Shown: positions 6,087 through 9,481 of the stretch, in pieces
Layout: each line of letters begins with the position of its first letter
Numbering within the stretch: position 1 is the first letter of the stretch
DNA from: Microcystis aeruginosa W13-11
GTDB taxonomy: Bacteria > Cyanobacteriota > Cyanobacteriia > Cyanobacteriales > Microcystaceae
DNA length: 9,481 nucleotides
Reading direction: 5' to 3'
NCBI GenBank assembly: GCA_009995705.1
Contig: JAADBR010000148.1
Coordinates: forward strand, 1-9,481
Notes under the pieces: generated by a model
The model's database searches: none
The model's input: the letters and a program-made list of their open reading frames with translations, nothing else
Told to the model about the DNA's origin: nothing
Position numbers and translations under genes: made by a program

Positions 6087-6968
6087 TTAACTTTCGGGTG
6101 TTTTTCCCTGAGCTTGTTTTAATCTTTCTGCTGCTGTTTCCATGACTTCTGCAAAGTTTTCGAGAATTTCGCCGGGGTGCGCTTCCAAGATTTTTGTAGA
6201 TAGGGAAATGCGGTTTTTATATTCGTCAATTTCCGCGACTACCACTTGAATTGCCTGACCAACTTTAAAGAAAGTCATGGGAGAATTAAAAGAGGCTCCC
6301 GTCACCTGTTTAGCATGGAGCAATCCCGTCACTCCACCGCAATCGACAAAGACACCGTAGGGTTGTAATTTAACCACGGTACCACTTAATAATTTACCCA
6401 CAGCTAATTGACTGATAGCGTTAGCGCGAGCAATTTCTCGCTGAGATAAAACTAATTTATTATTTTCTTGATCGATTTGAATAAAAGTTGCGGTTAAAAG
6501 TTGTCCGATCAGGGAATCTAAATCATTTTTTTCGATTAAATGGGAGCGAGGGATAAATCCTTTTAATCCTTCCACTTCTCCCGTCACTCCCCCCTTATTC
6601 ACCCCCGTGACGCGCAGCTGTACCGACTTGCCACTTTCAGAGATTTCCTTGACATTTTCCCAAGCTTTTTGTAGTAATAATTGCCGCAGAGACAGGGTAA
6701 CTTGTCCTTCCGCATCCTGTCCACGGATAATCAGAAAATCGAATTCTGCACCTATGGGTAAAGCTTCAGCAATGGAAGTAACATTTTCCAGGGAAATTTC
6801 CCTTAAAGGAATAAAAGCGGAGGATTTGCCGCCAATATCGATGTATGCTCCATCGGAGGTGTGTTGATCGACTCTCCCGCGCACGATTTGCCCTTTTTCA
6901 AATTGATAATCGTATTGATCAAGAGCTTTGGCAAAATCGTCCATGGAAAAGGCTGGGTTCGGTGTCAT
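6087..6968 (-). CDS. rps1b: Ribosomal protein S1 homologue with three S1 domains (Rps1b type)
   Basis: The 293-residue protein has three S1 RNA-binding (OB-fold) domains: about 26-95 (GQIVRGRVDQHTSDGAYIDIGG), 114-177 (degenerate, with GLKGFIPRSHL) and 191-260 (GKLLSGTVVKLQPYGVFVDCGG ... ISLSTK). Cyanobacteria and chloroplasts have short S1 proteins of about 300 residues instead of the six-domain enterobacterial S1, usually as Rps1a and Rps1b paralogues. The N-terminus FSMDDFAKALDQYDYQFEKGQ and the lack of Rps1a's features point to Rps1b. It would help bind mRNA to the 30S subunit. The last ~30 residues are a charged helical tail. No Shine-Dalgarno sequence is visible before ATG 6968 (upstream is AT-rich). 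It lies 72 bp after the dienelactone hydrolase gene on the same strand. The Rps1a/1b call rests on memory of the families. Confidence 0.87.
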   Translation of the reverse strand: MTPNPAFSMDDFAKALDQYDYQFEKGQIVRGRVDQHTSDGAYIDIGGKSSAFIPLREISLENVTSIAEALPIGAEFDFLIIRGQDAEGQVTLSLRQLLLQKAWENVKEISESGKSVQLRVTGVNKGGVTGEVEGLKGFIPRSHLIEKNDLDSLIGQLLTATFIQIDQENNKLVLSQREIARANAISQLAVGKLLSGTVVKLQPYGVFVDCGGVTGLLHAKQVTGASFNSPMTFFKVGQAIQVVVAEIDEYKNRISLSTKILEAHPGEILENFAEVMETAAERLKQAQGKTPES

Positions 6969-7040
6969 GATAAATAGAATAGTTACAAGTATGATTTCGA
7001 GCTGCTTCCAGTGTAAGCTGAAGCTTGAGGAGTCAGACCA

Positions 7041-7775
7041 TTAAGATTTAAGAAGGCTAAATAACTCTAGCACATGATCCCAGGCAGATTTGGCCGCCTT
7101 AGCATTATAACTAGCTCTTTGGTCGCAGAAAAAGCCATGGTCGGCATTTTCATAGCGGAAAACTCGATGGGGGATTTGATAACGAGTTAATGCGTTTTCT
7201 ATCTCATCCACTTGCTTTTGAGGAATACTGGTATCTAACACTCCGAAAAATGCGTAGATTGTCCCTTTGATTTGGGGAGTCACCTTCACTGTCGCTTGAC
7301 CACCCCCTGGGGTTCCCGTGGTGATTCCTGCACCGTAAAAAGAGGCAGTAACTTTGATATCCTCTAGAGTGGAGACAAGATAAACCACATGACCACCAAA
7401 ACAAAAACCGATCGTACCCACACCGGTTTTTTGCACCTGTGGCAAACTATAAAGATAATCGATGGTGGCTTGGATATCGCTGATTAATTCCGCTGCTTTG
7501 GTTTGTTCCTTGTACTGACGACCGATTTCGATATCTGCCATACTGTACCCCGTTTCAAAACCTGGAACAAATCGCTGATAAATGGCAGGAGCGATCGCTA
7601 TATAGCCTTCTTGGGCAATTCTGCGGGTAACATCGCGAATATGGTCATTTACGCCGAATATTTCCTGAATCACGATAATTGCTGGATAAATTCCCACCTG
7701 ATCGGGAATGGCTAAATAGGCATCTATGTCAATATCTTTGTTAGAAATCGTAACAGTTTGCGTATTAATAGTCAT
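7041..7775 (-). CDS. Dienelactone hydrolase family protein
   Basis: The 244-residue alpha/beta hydrolase resembles carboxymethylenebutenolidase, which opens dienelactones in aromatic breakdown. The nucleophile is C125 in GFCFGG (123-128), the acid is D181 in FFGVLDTSIP, the histidine is H213 in NADHGFFCD and the conserved E38 is in IQEIFG, so the Cys-Asp-His triad is complete. Length matches the family, and with no signal peptide it should be cytosolic. Cyanobacteria generally lack the chlorocatechol pathway, so the true substrate is probably another ester or lactone. The start is ATG at 7775 after GAGAAAATT. It is followed by rps1b on the same strand; the upstream spacer is low-complexity, with a GGAATGGG tandem pair. 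Confidence 0.9.
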   Translation of the reverse strand: MTINTQTVTISNKDIDIDAYLAIPDQVGIYPAIIVIQEIFGVNDHIRDVTRRIAQEGYIAIAPAIYQRFVPGFETGYSMADIEIGRQYKEQTKAAELISDIQATIDYLYSLPQVQKTGVGTIGFCFGGHVVYLVSTLEDIKVTASFYGAGITTGTPGGGQATVKVTPQIKGTIYAFFGVLDTSIPQKQVDEIENALTRYQIPHRVFRYENADHGFFCDQRASYNAKAAKSAWDHVLELFSLLKS

Positions 7776-7840
7776 AATTTTCTCGGTGAAAAACGAATTG
7801 GTTTTTTGGTTTTAGGGTGTTGGGGTTTTGGTTGAAATTT

Positions 7841-7856
7841 CCCATTCCCCCATTCC
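7841..7856. repeat. 8-bp tandem pair in G/T-rich spacer
   Basis: CCCATTCC occurs twice in tandem (7841-7848, 7849-7856), ending at the stop codon of the HAD gene. The rest of the 81-bp spacer (7776-7856) is T- and G-rich on the plus strand (GGTTTTTTGG, GTGTTGGGGTTTTGG). Its structure is simple repeat; no terminator hairpin is visible. Confidence 0.5.
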
Positions 7857-8672
7857 TCAAATTAAAACAAACTTTGCCAAGGCCGCGGCCACCCCATTTA
7901 AGTCTACACTGGGGGCAACCCAATCGGCTTGATCCTTAACGGCTTGGGGAGCATTACCCATGGCGACACCGACACCCGCATAGGTGAGCATAGAAACATC
8001 ATTAAAATTATCACCGATCGCCATGACGTTTTGCGGTTGTAATCCTAGGATATCTTCGGCCAAAAATTGGGTGGCGCTTCCCTTGGTAGCCTCAACGTGG
8101 GTAACTTCAAAAAAAGTCGGACTCGATTGGGTAAAGTATAAATCTTGATTTTGATAGCGTTGCTGTAAATGCTGCCAAATCTCGGCGATAAATTGCTTAT
8201 CTTCCCCCATGGCCAGGATTTTAGTAGTTTTGTGGGCGACTTTGCGTAAATCTCCCACTGCTTCGGCAATAATACCCGATCGCTGGCGATAGAATTCCGT
8301 TTCCGCGTTTAATTGCCGCACATAAAGCACATCGTCCATATAAAAATTAAGAGATATTTTCTCCTTCCATTGGGGTTGTTCGAGATAATCTAACAGATCG
8401 ATCGCCAAGTCGGGGGAAATAGGGGTATGTCGATGGTGAACTTGGGAAACAGGGTCTTGAATCCAAGCGCCATTGTAAGCAATTATAGGTAAAGTGGATT
8501 TAAGGCGTTGATGAAAGCGTAAAGCCGAGCGGTACATCCTGCCAGTGCCAATAGCGACGGAAATCCCCTTTTTTTGGACGGCTGAGACAGCTTGCACCAC
8601 GGCCGGATTAACCTGATTGTTATCCCCGGCGATCGTTCCATCCACATCAACAACGATTAAGCGAATATCCAC
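7857..8672 (-). CDS. Cof-type HAD-IIB family phosphatase
   Basis: The product is a 271-residue HAD superfamily hydrolase with a C2B cap, a family acting on small phosphorylated metabolites such as sugar phosphates. Motif I is VVDVDGT (7-13, nucleophile D9 and acid D11), motif II is T43 in IGTGR, motif III is K197 in ATKGSA and motif IV is GDNFND (220-225). The cap lies roughly between residues 80 and 185. I start at GTG 8672 because the HAD core begins there (DIRLIVVDVDG), as usual for the family, and GGGAAAAG lies a few bases upstream. The frame is open to 8849, but the extra 59 residues look unrelated (see 8673-8849). Substrate unknown. Confidence 0.88.
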   Translation of the reverse strand: MDIRLIVVDVDGTIAGDNNQVNPAVVQAVSAVQKKGISVAIGTGRMYRSALRFHQRLKSTLPIIAYNGAWIQDPVSQVHHRHTPISPDLAIDLLDYLEQPQWKEKISLNFYMDDVLYVRQLNAETEFYRQRSGIIAEAVGDLRKVAHKTTKILAMGEDKQFIAEIWQHLQQRYQNQDLYFTQSSPTFFEVTHVEATKGSATQFLAEDILGLQPQNVMAIGDNFNDVSMLTYAGVGVAMGNAPQAVKDQADWVAPSVDLNGVAAALAKFVLI

Positions 8673-8849
8673 AGTCTTTTCCCATTCAACGGTAACATTT
8701 AATAGTTTGCCACTTCCCCCCTCAAAAAGGGTAAGAATTGAGTAGTTTGTTAAGACTCCCAACCGTTTATCAATCAAGGCGATTCTATCATCCAGTATCT
8801 TCAGTTTGGCTGAATGGGCGATCGCCTTTTCCGTCAGTTGTTCCACCAC
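8673..8849 (-). other. Open reading frame extension upstream of the HAD gene, probably a gene remnant
   Basis: These 59 codons are in frame with the HAD gene, from a GTG at 8849 (TAA lies two codons upstream). They read VEQLTEKAIAHSAKL, KILDDRIALIDKRLGVL, then TNYSILTLFEGGSGKLLN. The heptad spacing followed by a semi-hydrophobic end loosely recalls the coiled-coil-plus-anchor protein at 2-283. Neither part belongs to a HAD fold. The likeliest reading is the tail of a decayed coiled-coil gene fused by chance to the HAD frame; a true N-terminal extension of the phosphatase is the alternative. The wider stretch 8673-9008 (336 bp) holds this, the small ORF at 8834-8950 and two HIP1 sites (8818, 8877), and nothing else I can name. 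Confidence 0.4.
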
Positions 8850-8950
8850 TCCTTACTGCGATCCAGACAGTCTTCTGCGATCGCTAGACCTGACCATGAC
8901 AGCAACCTTAACACTAAGGCTACCATTACTGTTTGGGGATGATTCTTCAT
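8834..8950 (-). CDS. Small ORF with signal-peptide-like N-terminus (38 aa), doubtful
   Basis: ATG at 8950 opens a 38-residue frame ending in TGA at 8834-8836. It begins MKNHPQTVMVALVLRLL, continues to a small-residue site GLAIAED and ends DRSKEWWNN. A basic start, a hydrophobic core and AIA before an acidic pair is what a Sec signal peptide looks like, but little remains after cleavage. The frame overlaps the remnant at 8673-8849 by 16 bases and a single-base shift would join them, so this may be the N-terminus of a broken secreted or membrane protein. No good ribosome binding site is seen. It could also be chance. Confidence 0.2.
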   Translation of the reverse strand: MKNHPQTVMVALVLRLLSWSGLAIAEDCLDRSKEWWNN

Positions 8951-9008
8951 CGCTTGGGCGGACTTTTCTCTCAATCTTGCTCGCAATTCGGAACGGGAAT
9001 TAATCGAC

Positions 9009-9401
9009 CTAATTTTCTAAGAATAAATGAGGAATTTGTCTAAAATGTCGCAGATTTCTAGTTACTAGAGTTGCTTGATGAGCTAAGGCGATACTAGCAA
9101 TTAACAAATCTGCTCTGCCAATTTTGCGGAATTTAGAAATACCTTGTAAGCGGTCGAATTGATTGGCTGCATCTGGGTCAATTAAAATTACAGGAAGTTG
9201 ATTTAATAAGGTTTCTGAACGAGAGAAAAGCTCTTGTGCTTTCAATAAATCCCTGCCTGAAAAAGCCTTAAGCAGATAATCTATCCGCCCGCGTAAAATT
9301 TCTACCTTAGTGACAATCGTAATGGCGACTTCCTCATATTGTAAGCTTTCTAAGCGATTGATGATGTTATTGACACTCTGCGCGCTAAAGCGACGCAGAT
9401 T
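9009..9401 (-). pseudogene. VapC-type PIN-domain toxin, N-terminus missing
   Basis: The frame is open from just after TAG (9402-9404) to the TAG at 9009-9011 and gives 130 residues. It matches a VapC PIN-domain ribonuclease of a type II toxin-antitoxin pair: TIVTKVEILRGR (29-39, with acidic E34), IGRADLLIASIALAH (94-108, with D98) and TLVTRNLRHFRQIP (111-124). Intact proteins of this group start with a short strand and a DTD-type motif carrying the first metal-binding aspartate, some 15-20 residues before the present beginning. That segment is absent in all three frames of the minus strand here, and there is no in-frame ATG or GTG. A TTG at 9245 could give only a 78-residue fragment. No antitoxin gene is visible. 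I call it a 5'-truncated, probably inactive toxin gene. Confidence 0.75.
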
Positions 9402-9407
9402 CTAGCA

Positions 9408-9433
9408 CAGAATTAGACCAAAATCTAATTCTG
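9408..9433. repeat. 10-bp palindrome next to the vapC break
   Basis: CAGAATTAGA (9408-9417) and TCTAATTCTG (9424-9433) form a perfect inverted repeat with a 6-base loop. It lies 3 bp outside the stop that bounds the truncated vapC frame. A related AATCTAATTT follows near the window end (9470-9480). It may be the end of an inserted small repeat that replaced the toxin's N-terminus, or a simple hairpin. Confidence 0.55.
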
Positions 9434-9481
9434 ATGGGCATTGTCAAGATGCCTCTAGTAACTCTGCTCAAATCTAATTTG

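Noticed and set aside
6998..7034. Possible hairpin around GCTTC / GAAGC between the dienelactone hydrolase and rps1b genes
   Set aside because: The stem is short and imperfect and no T-run follows on the coding strand.
8806..9003. Plus-strand open frame of 65 codons over the debris region
   Set aside because: No ribosome binding site or domain; composition looks like the reverse of degenerate minus-strand coding DNA.
1..9481. tRNA, rRNA or CRISPR array
   Set aside because: Reading the spacers on both strands showed no cloverleaf, rRNA-like sequence or regularly spaced repeats with unique spacers.

Overview
The window looks like chromosomal DNA of a unicellular cyanobacterium, most likely Microcystis or a close relative. 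This rests on at least six copies of the HIP1 octamer GCGATCGC (674, 2026, 2359, 7591, 8818 and 8877), a cyanobacterial gene set (DUF760 protein, an Rps1b-type short S1 protein, ScpB with a TTG start), and spacers full of small palindromic repeats and TGATAAC-type heptad repeats. The species is an inference from style, not from a database search.

Layout. The left edge (2-283, +) holds the 3' end of a coiled-coil protein with a C-terminal membrane anchor. It converges on a MacB/LolD-type ABC ATPase (343-1107, -) that has no permease beside it. A repeat-filled spacer (1108-1375) separates this from an inositol-monophosphatase-family gene (1376-2188, -). That gene diverges from scpB (2250-2768, +), which is followed by a DUF760 gene (2905-3255, +). 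DUF760 converges, across a strong bidirectional hairpin terminator, on a small gene for a 39-residue single-membrane-span protein (3306-3425, -) that a length cut-off would miss.

A long minus-strand run follows, listed here in transcription order. A Cof-type HAD phosphatase (8672-7857) comes first, then a dienelactone hydrolase (7775-7041), the S1-domain protein Rps1b (6968-6087), a DUF6671 protein with four CxxC knuckles (5981-5124), a class I SAM methyltransferase (5110-4451) and a beta-hydroxyacid dehydrogenase (4425-3562). The last three are 13 and 25 bases apart and are probably one transcript. The stretch 8673-9008 seems to be gene debris: an open frame with a coiled-coil look upstream of the true HAD start, and a tiny ORF with a signal-peptide-like N-terminus. 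To its right lies a VapC/PIN toxin reading frame (9009-9401, -) that has lost its N-terminal segment, with a 10-bp palindrome next to the break.

Most genes are housekeeping or metabolic and do not form one obvious system. I see no convincing new defence or mobile system. The less ordinary parts are the unannotated small membrane protein, the DUF6671-methyltransferase-dehydrogenase operon, the repeat families in the spacers (one 34-bp unit occurs twice, inverted, about 5.7 kb apart), and the eroded toxin region at the right end.
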